Of a stretch of 64,000 nucleotides of DNA, positions 1 through 12,355 are shown piece by piece. A model generated the notes under the pieces. It was not told where the DNA came from, searched no databases, and saw nothing but the letters and a program-made list of their open reading frames with translations. The stretch is from positions 5,196,202-5,260,201 of the forward strand of contig NC_087393.1 in the NCBI RefSeq assembly GCF_963675165.1, given 5' to 3'. The position numbers and the translations under genes were made by a program. This stretch comes from Halichondria panicea. Taxonomy: Eukaryota > Porifera > Demospongiae > Suberitida > Halichondriidae. The first letter of the stretch is position 1. The number at the start of each line of letters is the position of its first letter.

Positions 1-639
1 GGGGGCACTCCGCGGAGGGGGCAGGGTCAGAGGGGACGAGGAGGATTCAGACAACAACAGCAGCAACAATTCACTGGTGGTGCCGGTACTGGGTAAGTGT
101 GCGAGGCTTATAATGTGTAGTCTGCCATTAGAAAGCCTCACTGTTTTTATCTCTTGAAGTGCATGTAATTTTCAAAAGCCTAATAGAAAGAGTACTGTTG
201 TGCGTGTTTACGATACTGTGTAACCAATTTTGTTGGTTTTCCTCAGTGGTGGCTTAGGTGGTGGGCGTGGAAATAGGGGGCGTGGTGGGAGAGGACGTGG
301 TAGAGGGAGAGGTGGCAGAGGGGCCAAGACTCCAGTACCCACGGCTGATGAACTAGACGCTGAATTAGATGCCTGGAAAGGAGGAGTAAGTACTCACTAT
401 CTATTGCTGTGTTGTAGATCTCTGAGATAAGTGTATGGGATGCAAGTGTTCCAGTGACTTAGTTGTGAAATAATAGATAATAGAGAGAATCACAATCGTG
501 CATTTATAATATTTAAGGAGCGTAGAGCTTTGTAGTACCTTCATTTGATTGTTAGTATTGTTATATAATAAACTCATGATGCATGAGGTTATAATCATGT
601 GATTGTCTCTCTATGCAGGCTGAAGCAATGGAGTCTTAG
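1..639 (+). CDS. ALYREF: THO complex subunit 4 / Aly-REF mRNA export factor, 3' exons (5' partial)
   Basis: Exons 1-92, 247-385 and 619-639 join in phase through GT-AG introns. They encode a Gln run, an RGG-rich region (many RG/GRG steps) and a C-terminal helix reading KTPVPTADELDAELDAW, then AEAMES and a stop. The RGG tract followed by TADELDAELDAW and a short acidic end is the C-terminus of Aly/REF proteins, which bind UAP56/DDX39B and NXF1 and couple splicing to mRNA export in the nucleus. The RRM and N-terminal UAP56-binding motif lie upstream of the window. The last exon codes for only six residues. Family identity is recalled knowledge; the splice structure is read directly. Confidence 0.88.
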
Positions 640-868
640 GAGATCGTTTCTGGCTGATTGTAATAGCACTAGACTCTTTTGTTAGTATCTTTAATACTCT
701 CCACATATGACATTGCTACCTCGTTTTTTGGTTTAATGGTTTTGTACTGTTTAGCACTCGTCTTGAAAGAAAAATTACACTCAGTGATTATATGATAAAA
801 TTTCTCTCGTAACAATTTTTAAGAACTGATTATGTTAAATAATAAAAACAAGTTCCATTTGGTAGAGT

Positions 869-1201
869 TCAGAATTTGGTAGTGTTCATGTTGTACAGAT
901 CCAGTCTCATTTTGACGGGTCCAAATCCATGAGTAACCGTTCCGTTATAGACAGTGTAGCTCATATCAGCACAGGGAGTGTTGTCCTGAGCTTTGGTCAG
1001 GTTGTGCTCAAACAGTTTGTACTCCCAGTAGTGCTTTGGGTCCATACAAGCCTCTCCACATTTCTTATGCTCCTCATTCACACTGAAGTACTTGTACAGG
1101 TCCTGGCTGTTGTCACACTTGAGGCAGCAAGGGTCATCCTTGAGGGCAGTGGTCCACACACAGTAGGACACCAGCAGGAGGCTTCCCAACACCTTAAACA
1201 T
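869..1201 (-). CDS. Small secreted cysteine-rich protein, unknown function
   Basis: Single-exon 110-aa protein with a hydrophobic N-terminal signal peptide (about residues 1-19, KVLGSLLLVSYCVWTTA). The mature part has several cysteines (DDPCCLKCDN, KKCGEACMDP, TPCADMSY) and NLT, NGT and NTT glycosylation sequons. The pattern CGEACM...NLTKA...PC...YTxYxxTVTHG resembles a small secreted family of unknown function that I recall from marine invertebrates and protists; I cannot name a domain. It is divergent from MRPL12, with 182 bp between the two start codons. The signal peptide and open frame support a real gene. Confidence 0.7.
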   Translation of the reverse strand: MFKVLGSLLLVSYCVWTTALKDDPCCLKCDNSQDLYKYFSVNEEHKKCGEACMDPKHYWEYKLFEHNLTKAQDNTPCADMSYTVYNGTVTHGFGPVKMRLDLYNMNTTKF

Positions 1202-1383
1202 ATCTCAGTAGCAGACTTCAATGTAAAAAGAGTCTAGAGTGTTTTTTCCAGTGATTCTGCAGACTTTTGTAGGGGGCGTGGCTCATAATATTCTGCAGCC
1301 GTCAGCATGTTTTGGAAGGGGCGTAGCTTAGTGTGCTCAACCACGTGTATGATGTGTATCAATTAGAACTACTAAATTCTACA
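1202..1383. promoter_or_regulatory. Shared head-to-head promoter region
   Basis: These 182 bp lie between the divergent starts of the secreted Cys protein (minus) and MRPL12 (plus), so both promoters must be here or overlap the genes. There are GGGGCGTGGC-type GC boxes at about 1272-1325 and no clear TATA element. Confidence 0.45.
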
Positions 1384-2223
1384 ATGGCTGGAAGAATTCT
1401 CTGCTCCTACTGCCACAGACAAGGCTTTAAGCAACTGAGAAGGTGACTAGTAGATGTTTATAACTCAGTAACACACATTTAGTTCTATCTGGAATTCTAC
1501 AGACTTGCAGTTCGCTCCAGATGGCTGTCAGCTACTGCTGAGGAGACAGTCCCCTCTCCCGTGGGCAGCAGTAACTATCCTCCAAAGATAGAGCAGATAG
1601 TGAATGACATATCACAACTCACTCTACTAGAGACATCACAACTCAACGAGCTATTGAAGGTCATAGCTGTATACTAAATACAGACGTATTTCCTTCTGTT
1701 TGTCTATCGTCTGTAGCTAGCTATTTATATATACAATTGATATTTGGTTTATTTCCTACAGGCTACTTTGAACATTCCTGATGCACCAATGATGGCAATG
1801 GGGCCGATGCCCTTAGCTTCCTCAGAGGTAATAATGTTAAGAGTTATTCAGTCATTATACTATTGTTTCTGCTCTCAGGATGAAGTAAGTCCAAAGAAGG
1901 AAGAACAGAGTGAGTTCACAGTGCGACTGGTCAAGTATGAGGAGAGCTCCAAGATCAAGCTAATCAAGGAGATCAAAGTATTAATGGATGGAATGAACTT
2001 AGTACAGGTGATAAAGCCAATATACTCTCACTGTTTTCTATATAGTTGAATTTCTGTACTCCACCCTTATCCCCTGTCCACACTAATATTTTGTCAACAC
2101 ACACAGTCTAAGAAGTTTGTGGAGGGTGTGCCTCAGGTGATAAAGTCTGAGGTGAGCAAGGAGGAGGCAGAGAGACTGAAGGTGGCTCTGGAAGCAGCTG
2201 GTGGGGTGGTGGAACTGGACTAG
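1384..2223 (+). CDS. MRPL12: Mitochondrial ribosomal protein bL12m
   Basis: Five exons (1384-1442, 1503-1659, 1762-1827, 1879-2007, 2107-2223) join in phase into a complete protein. The basic, Arg-rich N-terminus (MAGRILCSYCHRQGFKQLRR) fits a mitochondrial presequence. It is followed by the L7/L12 dimerisation region (PPKIEQIVNDISQLTLLE, SQLNELLK), a Pro/Met/Ala hinge and the globular C-terminal domain (FTVRLVKYEESSKIKLIKEI, then KKFVEGVPQVIKSEVSKEEA and an end in GGVVELD). This is the order expected for the L12 stalk protein, which recruits translation factors to the mitoribosome. Confidence 0.95.
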
Positions 2224-3063
2224 CTAGTATAATTATAGAGACTGTTCTGTTCACTCATTATTGTTGACTATGTTTGTCACTGAAAAAATTTGTTCCATAA
2301 AAAAATTTCAGCTTATTTTATAACATGAATATATTTTTGCATGGTTGTATAGCTAGCTAGCTAGTGATAGTGCTTTGCAACATGTCTACAAGAAAAAGTT
2401 TTTTCCTTATAATTACTAACCTCCTGTAATTAGAATAGAATGTCGATTGTTTTATTGACCCGATATGATGTCATTGCAGCATCATTACATCATCACATGC
2501 ACTATGTGTAATATGAACATGTTCAATTGAAATAAATGTCAGAAATGGTGAATTTAATACAAACGATAACATACCAGCAATACATACACAACATAACATG
2601 ATGTCAAAAAAGTGGAAGATTTCTGAACTAGCACACACACAAATGCTTGATAAGTGGGTCACATGTATACAAATGATGTATATAATGAAGAGGGTATTTT
2701 TGTGCTTCATGAAGTATATAATTATAATTATAACAACACACTAAATGTACCTAGTGAACTTCATCACAACAGTTTGGGGTCCTGGTTCCTATGGTGACAG
2801 GGGGATAGTTCGGATACATACAAAATAGTGGCCACACGTTTGTCATGATACTATAAATAAGAAACTACGTAACCTGATGCTATAAATAGAACAGAATAAG
2901 GGGTACAAATGACACTACGTAATATTTGAAAGCGATCCTTCGTAGACTGATTGATAAGAATGAACCTGAATAAACTGATTGAAGACGTACAAAAAATAAG
3001 ACAATTAAAGTCAATTAGCCTTCACTCCCAAAGAAGCTCTTGAAATTATAAATCATCTCAGAG
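2224..3063. other. Intergenic: convergent 3' ends of MRPL12 and TNRC6
   Basis: No coding potential was found. The stretch is AT-rich and must contain the 3' UTRs of MRPL12 (plus) and TNRC6 (minus). Confidence 0.6.
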
Positions 3064-6000
3064 CTACAACAAACCGTTGGGTAGAAACGGGGACAAGACC
3101 GAGTTGCCTTGGGAACGGTCATCGGGTGTGGTCATTGCCGATGGAATGTCATCGCTCTGATAACCAGTAGAGGGACTGGCTAGTGTTCCTGAGAACTCAC
3201 TGCTCCATGGTGAAGAGATACCAGAGAGGAAGCCACCATCACTCCAAACAGACGATCCTCCCGGTGTGCTCGCTTGACGACTATACGAGTGGGGTGGGGC
3301 TTGTTTCGTGTCCTCCCATTTGAAGACACCAGGACGGGCTCCATCTGATAGGAGGGAGGAGGGTGGGCGGGGCTTAGGGGGCTCGTTGATTTGCTGCCAG
3401 AGTTTCTCCATTTCGCCGTCAGCTACAACTTCAGTGGATGTCTTGCCTCCCCACAGTCCATCAATGTGGCTCTTGGCTTGGAGGGTTTCTTCCACAGAGC
3501 CATAGCCGACTAAAACAAACTCTGGACCCTCGATGAACGATTTGATGTCTCCAAATCCCTTGCATGTGTCCTTGAGGCTCTGTATGTTCAGCTGTGTGTG
3601 GGTGGTGTGTGTGGGTGGGTGGTGTGGGGGTACAATAACTTACAAACGTATTCATGCCGAGAAAATAAATAAATACATTGTGTGGAGGTGTGTGAAATAA
3701 ACATCAAATAGGCCTATTAAACCACACACAATACTCCTTTTCAGTCCACAAACATTTTAAAGGCGTGTTATTTGCTTGGACTTGAATTGTATGGAGGATA
3801 GCAATCAGTAGCCTAAACCAGACACTAACACTAACACTAACACACACACACACACATCACTAACCTGAGGACTGTTGGTACGTATGACCAGCCAGGGGGA
3901 CAGAGCTGCTCCTCCCATCTTCTTACCACCAGCCTGCCATTCTGAGAATACACCCTCTGGCCACGCTCTATCACTAGAGGGGGTCTCAGGCTGGCTCCAC
4001 CCACCACGTCCACCTCCGCTCTTAGGCCATGCCCCTCCATCCACCCCCCACACGGGATCAGCACTGGTGGGGGTCTCGGGGATCCACTCAGAGTGTGTGT
4101 CCATCGGTGTGCGGCTACCTCGACGTGACGTATACTGGTTAGGCAAGAGTGTAGAGGGAGGCGGCTGTTGTCTCCAGCCTCCGTGCTCCAGAGAACTCAC
4201 TGGCGTGGATGGTAGACTGATGCGTCCGGGCCTCTGAGGACCGTTCCAACCTCGACCAGCGTTGTAGGTCTGTGGCCGTGGGTCCACGGCTGTGTTGCTC
4301 CAAGGGTGGTCACCTCGAACAGAAGGGTGGCCCTGGTTCCCGTAGTAATTGGTGTCAGTACTCAGAGATCTCGAGAACTTGTGTTGTTGTTGACCCCCGA
4401 AACGGCTTTGTGGCTGTTGTCCATACGAACTTGTAGACTGTGACATTGTCCTTTGAGGTCCGGGGGAGCCGTAGTACTGTTCAGTGTGTTTCGATAGTCC
4501 GTCGTTCTTTCTTGGTGGTTGCCACGGAACACCGGGCCTAAACTCTTGAATTTGGTGAACTGGCTTCGGGCCGAGAGACGGTGACATCATACTGTTCGTG
4601 GACGAGCTTCTGAAGGGTGGGGAAAATGGGGAGGTGCTACTGTAGCCGGAGGACGGTGGTAGATTGCCTCCGTACATGTTATCTGTGCCATCTTCTTGAC
4701 TGGGTATGAACCTCTGCAGTTTTGACATGCTTCTTGGCTGTTGAGTAGTACCGTGAGAACGTTGCGATATCGACATGTCCCTTAGTCCGTACGTTAGATC
4801 TCCGTTTCCCTCGGAAAAGTGAGTGTGGCTTTGTTGTTTCATCCTCGGATTAAACATGGAGGAGTTGTGCTGACTCAGCACTTGTTGCTTGAGCTGTGAG
4901 ATGATGTCATTCGTACGTCCCAGTTGAACTTTGAGTGGATGTTGAGGGGGTAGGGTACTGATACCAGTGGGCGGGGCTTGGGAGATCAACTTCTGTCGGA
5001 CCATCTGAGCTTGATTAAGCTGCTGGGAGAGGCACTTCTGTATTGATTGTATATTTCCGGAAGGCTGCCCCATTTGGAGTTTGGCCACGGCCTGGGACCG
5101 CAAGAGGAGGTCCTTGACCATAATATTGTTCTGTATAATCTGGGACTGAGCGTTGGGGTACACTGGTTGGAAGGCCGCAGGTTCTTTAGTGTCGTCAAAC
5201 GAGTTCCACTTGGTTTTGATGGTGTAGCCGCCGGGTTCAGTGTGAGTGGTGGTTGGCATGTCCAGTCCTCCGCTGTGGCTGTGGGAGAGGTGAGGCTCTG
5301 AGGCAGACGGCTGTGTGTGTGTGGGTGTGTGAGAGGTGAAGCTCTGAAGCAGACGGCTGTGTGCATCATAAAAACACAGTGTGGACTACACCCTTTTTAG
5401 AGTACTAGAATCGGCTTTTTAAATAGAGTTCTGATGGTCTAATTTATGATTCTCTGAAAGCTTAGAATTAAGGAGCTCAAATTTGACACGCCCACACATA
5501 CTCACAGTCATTTTCCAACTACTGTTGGATGGCTCAGGGTGGGGTAGCTTCTCCTCTGCCCATCCTGCTTTTCCTGCATTCTCATTGGACGACCAGTTTG
5601 CTGAGTCAGCTGGATACTCTCCACTCTTGGGATGGGGGGAGTGAGACCCACCGTTCCAACCTATACACGTGTCATGATAATCACACCACCCTAGGTTCCT
5701 ATGTGTACCACTACCCTGTGTGTACCACTACCCTGTGTACCACTACCCTCTGTGTACCACTTCCCTGTGTGTACCACTTCCCTGTGTGTACCACTACCCT
5801 GTGTGTACCACTACCCTGTGTGTACACTACCCTGTGTGCACCACTACCCTGTGTGTGTACCACTACCCTGTGTGTACCACTACCCTGTGTGTGTACCACT
5901 ACCCTGTGTGTGTACCACTACCCTGTGTGTGTACCACTACCCTGTGTGTACCACTACCCTGTGTGTGCACCACTACCCTGTGTGCACCACTACCCTGTGT

Positions 6001-9000
6001 GCACCACTACCCTCTGTGTGTACCTGTGTGCACCACTACCCTCTGTGTGTACCACTACCCTGTGTGTGTACCACTACCCTGTGTGCACCACTACCCTGTG
6101 TGCACCACTACCCTGTGTGCACCACTACACTGTGTGTACCACTACCCTCTGTGTGTACCACTACCCTCTGTGTGTACCACTACCCTGTGTGCACCACTAC
6201 CCTGTGTGCACCACTACCCTATGTGTACACACAAGAAATCAGCTTCTGCAATGAGGCCGAATTGGGTAACCCTAACTCGAGTTTTGGGCAGTCAAAGTTA
6301 GCTAGGTTTTCTATTTTGCAAACTAAAGCTTCCTATGGCTAGTTTTACTGACAGCAGTGTCCTCACACAACTATACCTGTACACACGAATATAGCTCACC
6401 GTTGATGATGGGTGGTTGCTCACTGCCTGTCATTCTGACCATGTCATCAGGGGGAATCCCCCAGTATTCCGTGCCCTTGTCCGTGTCGTCTGTCCTAGTG
6501 GGGGAGGGCAGTTGGCCCCACCCACTCGGAGCACTGTGCAGCGACTCTAGACCACCTTCTAGCTCGGCGAGGGTCTTGCGTGGGCGGGGTAGGATTAGTC
6601 CCGCACCCGCACTACTACGCCCCAGACTGTTGGTGGAGTTGGTTGAGGTGGTCTGCTCATACCCTCTGTAAGAATGTGTGCATGAAACTCAAGTCTAGAT
6701 CGTATGTGGGAAAATACTAGATCCAGTACACGCAGGACTACAAGCAAATTAATTAGATTTCACACAATAATTATTAACATAACAGTGTGTCTTCCCACAG
6801 AAAAATACCCCTAATTCTATACTGTGATGTACGGACATGTACCACAAGATTACTCAGATAAGCCGCCCCCCACACCCACCCACCCACCCACCCACACACA
6901 CACACACACACAACACTGTACCTATTCATCTTCCGTGGACTAGCAGACCGTGATGACACACTATTAGCACTTGTTCGGCCTGACCTCCAGACTCCGGCCA
7001 GTTCCTGTGTGGGCGTGCTTGTACCAGACATGTTAGTTTGTGCCTTGGTAGGACTTGAATCCTCCCGAGAATATGGCATTTTTGAGGCAGTAGACGACAC
7101 GTTGGTATCATTGTGACCCTCGGTAACAGTCTCCTTACGAGTGGCGGAATCAGTTTCACAACTTTCTTGCTTGTTCCAAGACACTTTTTCACGTATTTTC
7201 TCGCTTTCGTCAACTGGTTTTGTATCCAAGGTGTGCATTTTCCAGTTAGCTCCCGTAGTTCTTGACTCCCATGGGCCAGAATTCTCTTTAGAGGGTGTGG
7301 TTTGTTTGACAACCATGACAATGCCGCCAGGGCTTTGACTGCGAGAGCTCCCATCGTCGCTAGCCCACCCCCCCTCAGATTGTCCGTTGTGGCCCCACCC
7401 ATCAGTCTCCGTCTTGTTGCCACGCCCCTCTCCCTCCGCCCACCCACCTGCTCCATCTTCCCAAGTGGACTGCCCCCATTCGTTAGAGCTCTCGGGATTG
7501 GATTTTCTCCATCCGCTGCCTTTTGCCGGAAGACCTGTGGACCACCCCCCATCGCTACGGGGACCGGCTGCGGAGATAGAGTGGGCGTGGTCTTGTGAGG
7601 GTGTGTGGGCGTGGGTGTCGGACGGCCATCGCGGGTTGTCTTTAGACGGCTTCTTGGTTACGGCTGTATAGGGAGAGAACCGCACGACAAATTAGCATCA
7701 TAACACTTGACAACGATCAGTTTCAATAGCTTATGTAACACACACAATACATACAATGGAAACAATTCAAAAGTTCGAAGGTCAACAACTGGTATGTACA
7801 TGCACGTACACATAGCTGCCATTGCTACAAGTTGTTGGGAGACTTTGTTACCAAGGCCACAGCAATGAAAGTGAATATGTACAAACTAGATGTATATGGA
7901 GTATTTAATAACAACATGGTGGAGCCATTCACGATCACATAGCTATCACTTGTACCAGTACAACACAGCACCTATTGTTGAATAACCAGACTCTGTGTAG
8001 CTTTAAATTACACACGTACAAATACATCGAGACGAACAAGTTGACAATGACATCTCGTCAACAAGTATAGTATATAGCTAGGCATCCAGCTGATATAGGA
8101 ATGAGCTTTGTAACAGACATTAGCTTCTAAACAAGTCATGCTGGGTCTAGTACATAGACAAAACAAGAGAAAAAAAATGCTTAACAAAACTATGGCATGC
8201 AATATAAAGAAGATATCTCAAAGACCAAGTTTGTACTTGTATGTGCTGATAAGACCATCTCTATACCATAGATACACTAGGCAACATACAATATATCACT
8301 GTCATATCAGATTTAACCAGATGTTCACATAATAGGTGAATGTAAAATGATCCCAATGCTCTCATCATTGTATACACAGCCTGCACCACGATAATACAAC
8401 CACTGTTGGGCCTATTCAGAGGGCCATTATGTACACAAGGTTTTCATTGGATTACATAAAAGACCCGCTATTGACAGACTTAACGAGAGGGGCTTACCCC
8501 TTCCCTCTAATATAAACACACATAATTATCAAAGTACCGCGATACTACAACCACTCTACCACTTTAAACACACACACAGTTACTCAGGAATGAACAGAAT
8601 GCTCCTGACAATTTACTGACTAATATACAAGCATACACACACAATATCCAAGAGTATCAGATGATATCACAAATAAAAGCCATCTAATATATAAAGTGTC
8701 ATGCCTCCAACAGGTTAGAGAGTTAGGCATCCATTATGTATATTATGTGGGTTTGTCTTCTCAAACATTGAAAGCAAAATAAAGTCCTGTTATATTAGAG
8801 AGCTATCTAAACAAGAATCACCTTGTACACGTTGGTATATAAGGTTGGGGGGGGGGGAATATGTATGTGTGTGGGCTTAACAGCTGGTAGGAATACAGTA
8901 TTGGGTGTGTGTGTGTGTGTGTAGGAAATACTTAAGTTGTTGACGTGCGTGTGTGTGGCTACCATTAGAGTACGAAACAATATACGAAAGGAAATACACA

Positions 9001-11183
9001 CTTCCATTATTTGCAATGTCAGCTGGAGTGACAGTGAACAATCATCGATTCTACACTGTCACCGTCGATATCATTAGTACCACTCTAAACAAGTCTCTCT
9101 TTTTTAGGGGAACAACCAAAGCACAATTAACACAAAACAATCGAGCTACAAACACAACACACCAAAAGGGACAACATCTTATGCCAAGAGATAGCACTAA
9201 ATTAGGAGCCATACCTGACACATAGGAGTTGTAGCAAGGCACAGGGCACGCCATTTTAAACTTATCGAACGTCAGTAAAAATGAGATGTAGAAATTGATT
9301 CACTTGACTCATACGTTTCGGTTTGTGTGCAAAATCGTACGAGATTAGGATTTTCAAGTCTTGAGCTTAGAGCCGACTTCAATTCTAATAGCCTGGTGGT
9401 TGAATAGTTGTGATGGGGTAAAAAACTTCCGTGCTGTAGTACTAGAATAAGTGAGGTAGTTGGTTGGATGGTTACTTGCAAATAATCTGTCTTGAGCAAC
9501 TCTTTAGATCCTGTCACATAGTGAGATTGACTTGCTTGAAAGTATAAGACTTGTATTCTAGCTCTCTTACACTAGCTAGCTTGTTCCCTGTGAGCTAAGA
9601 GCAGTGCAGCTATTGTCAGTAGCAGCAAGCTAAACACAAGAGATCGGTTAGCTAGCTACAGACGTTATATGTTCAAGTACAAGGCTGTGGAAGCTTTTAT
9701 GGTTTGTGTTTTCAGTACAGTATGACCACCGGTATGCAGAGTGATGTCACATCCACTGCAGCATTTGACCACAATAATAACTTCTAAGTATTATTGTGCC
9801 AATGCGCACTCAAGGAAGCCAATAATTATTAGCTGCTGCAAAGCTTGCAAAAATGCAAGGCAATAATTATATGGATCAGCTAAGGTCAGCAATTGATACA
9901 AACTTCATTCACGGGTTTAGCAATGGGATTCACCACTACCGCTCAGTCTAGCATGATTTCAAACTGCATACACAAATAAAATTCATGCCAAGAGAACAGC
10001 CCCCTACAGCTGACCTTGGTCCAATAAAGGATCTGATATCATGTACATATATGTTCGACTCCCTGGAGAAGCACACAATTTAAGGGTAAACAATAAATTA
10101 AGTCAGACCCATGTGAGGGAAAGAGCCCCACCCACCCACCAGCCATAGAGGCCAGCCATGCTAAGCAGGGCAGGGCTAACAGCCCCAGTGTGTGGAGCCT
10201 GCACCTCCACAGTCCAGTCTAACAGCCTTGAAGTGGATCATACTACAACCAAGAGTGCATCAAAACAACCCTAAGCTAGTTAGCAAAGCTACAGTTGTAT
10301 ATAGTACTGTCCTCAAGACACCAAGAAATTTGCCAATATCAGCCAGCCTGGCTATGATATTTCCCAGTCAGCAATCCATGGAGACAAAACCACCAACAGT
10401 GGAAACCCCACACAATTCCTAGTAGCCTCACCTTGGCAATTCTTAGTTGTAAATTTCTGAGAGATCTTGGCTTGCTTCTGTAGGAGGAATCTTGGAGGTA
10501 CCTCACGTTGATTATATCTGTTGCTCTGGTGGCCAGTCTCTTCCATCTCATCCGAAAGGGTTAGCTATAGGGGAGAGGATGAGCCCTAGTAGCAACAAAT
10601 CTTCTAGTGACCATACATGTAACGTTTGTTTGGATTGTCCAAATTCAGTGAAATTATGATTTCCTGAAAGCCTGAAGTGAGCTCTTTCAATGGTGGGTTC
10701 AAATCAAAGATTAATTTTAGAGCTGATTTCGACAAAAAACCGTGGGCTATAAGTGGGGGAAAACTTTCAAAATTTTGCCAAATCAAAAGTTTTGAGCTGA
10801 ACTTAATCTTTTGACTGAGCTCGTTAAGAGCTTTCAGAAAATCACAATCTCACTTGATTTGAATAAAAGTTATGGCCAATCAAACATGCAGGTTAAATTA
10901 AGATCAATATATACATGTACGTATACCTGTACAGTACCTTTGCCTTAGGTTTTGTTGCTGAGTTTTCCCACGGTTTCTTCTTGTCGTCTTTTCTCCTCCC
11001 TTCTTTAGCACCCTCTTCTTCCAAGTGTCTGCAAGGCAACAAACAAATAAAAGCTGACCAATAATATTATTATGCAAACAATGCGTGGGAGTGTCCCATC
11101 AGGGGGAAGCCCCAGGGGAACCCCCTCAAATAGTGGGCATGGCTGTTTGCAGGGGCTCACCTGGATTTCCCCTTGCTGTCCAT
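3064..11183 (-). CDS. TNRC6: GW182 / TNRC6 miRISC scaffold protein
   Basis: Eight exons (11183-11161, 11028-10938, 10564-10432, 7663-6922, 6665-6400, 5660-5506, 5310-3865, 3591-3064) join in phase to give 1127 aa. Landmarks in order: basic/acidic N-terminus (MDSKGKSRHLEEEG); the TNRC6 motif NQREVPPRF; a region rich in GW/WG dipeptides (GGWSTG, NEWGQ, GGWAEG, DGWG, EGGWAS) that would bind Argonaute; a Gln/Pro-rich middle; QEFRPGVPWQPP, matching the conserved PGVPW block; and a C-terminal RRM starting WLVIRTNSPQ and continuing LNIQSLKDTCKGFG and EFVLVGYGSVEETL. GW182 links Argonaute to CCR4-NOT and PABP for miRNA silencing in the cytoplasm. I saw no UBA domain. The intron after 6400 contains a large minisatellite. 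The gene is divergent from the PHAF1-con80 gene. Confidence 0.9.
5698..6236. repeat. Minisatellite, TGTGTACCACTACCC-type unit, in a TNRC6 intron
   Basis: About 540 bp of head-to-tail 15-17 bp units (variants TGTGTACCACTACCC, TGTGCACCACTACCC and TGTGTGTACCACTACCC). The array lies in the intron between TNRC6 exons 6665-6400 and 5660-5506. Long open frames across it are repeat artefacts. Confidence 0.95.
9215..9254 (-). other. Possible alternative first exon of TNRC6
   Basis: ATG at 9254 begins MACPVPCYNSYVS and reaches a GTATGG donor in the same phase as the regular exon ending at 10432, so it could splice to 7663 without a frame change. It would skip the N-terminal NQREVPPRF exon. The sequence allows it but there is no proof. 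Confidence 0.3.
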
Positions 11184-12243
11184 ACTACAAGAGAGAGAGA
11201 GAGAGATTGTGATGGAGTGATAATTCACAATGGCGTGGTTTGGATTAATTAACAGTGATAGAAACTGGTGTGTACCTACACGTACAATGTATACAACCAG
11301 CATAATTCACCTGATCTCTTGGCACAACACACATACACACACGTACACACACACTGTGCAGTTGTTAAATCTTCTGCATAATTATTATACTGTACAAGCA
11401 GTTCTATAGGACAAGCACACACACACACGATACTAATGTGCTAACATGCAGCTGTATGACCAACAGAGCATTGAAAGAGAACAGTTAACACACACACTTA
11501 CTAGTTCAAGAGAGAGAGTCCATTGAGCTATCAGAAATGAGGTCTGTGTGTCTGTGTGTGTGTGTGTGTGTGTGAACGTGGAGACAACACTAGCAGATGA
11601 ATGACATGGATCAGTAGCTATGCAATGTACCTGAAGTCATTGGTTCCTTGGTATAAGGGGGAAGTTAATATGAATGCACAATATACATTACATAGGAATA
11701 TAGATTGTCCTGACTAGTAACATCAAAATTCAGATGCCTGATGTTAAATTGAGCATGAAATTGGTTGCCCATTGAAACGCTCGAGTGCCTTCAATTTAAT
11801 ACAAGGAATTAGTGAACACGAATACAATGAGATCACGATTCTAGTCCCCATGGCTGAACACACCACGCCATTACATTAACAGGAAGCACTGTGCTATACA
11901 CATACGTCCATCATCACTGTCATCACAATATCATCATAGTTATATAGTTTATATTATGCAGAATGCTAATTACAATCTCAGGCTCACACACACACACAAA
12001 CACACACTGTGCTCACAAACCTGGTAGGCTCCAGTAGACACTGGAATGATTTCCTGGTTTATACTCTGCTTGTCTGCAAGGCTGCTAGCTAGCTAGCTGC
12101 ATGTGGCCGGCTGGATATAAATAGCTAGCTAGCTCTGGGTGCGGGTCATGACCTTTGCAGTGGAAGTGGGAGGGGCTGCGGAGCTACTAATAAATGTTTA
12201 CTGGAAAGAACTTCTGATCAACTTACCCTCTGCTTGATAAACA
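11184..12243. promoter_or_regulatory. Divergent intergenic region between TNRC6 and the PHAF1-con80 gene
   Basis: About 1 kb between divergent start codons. It holds CA/TG microsatellites (around 11320-11450, 11540-11575 and 11985-12010) and a GAGAGAGAGA run near 11190. No coding segment was seen. Both promoters and 5' UTR exons are expected here. Confidence 0.45.
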
Positions 12244-12249
12244 ATGGTG

Positions 12250-12288
<39 letters not shown>

Positions 12289-12311
12289 CTACACACGCAC
12301 ACGCACACCCC

Positions 12312-12355
<44 letters not shown>

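Noticed and set aside
5529-6342. Overlapping frames rich in HYPVCTTTLCVPLPC
   Set aside because: They are translations of the TGTGTACCACTACCC minisatellite inside a TNRC6 intron, all in different frames.
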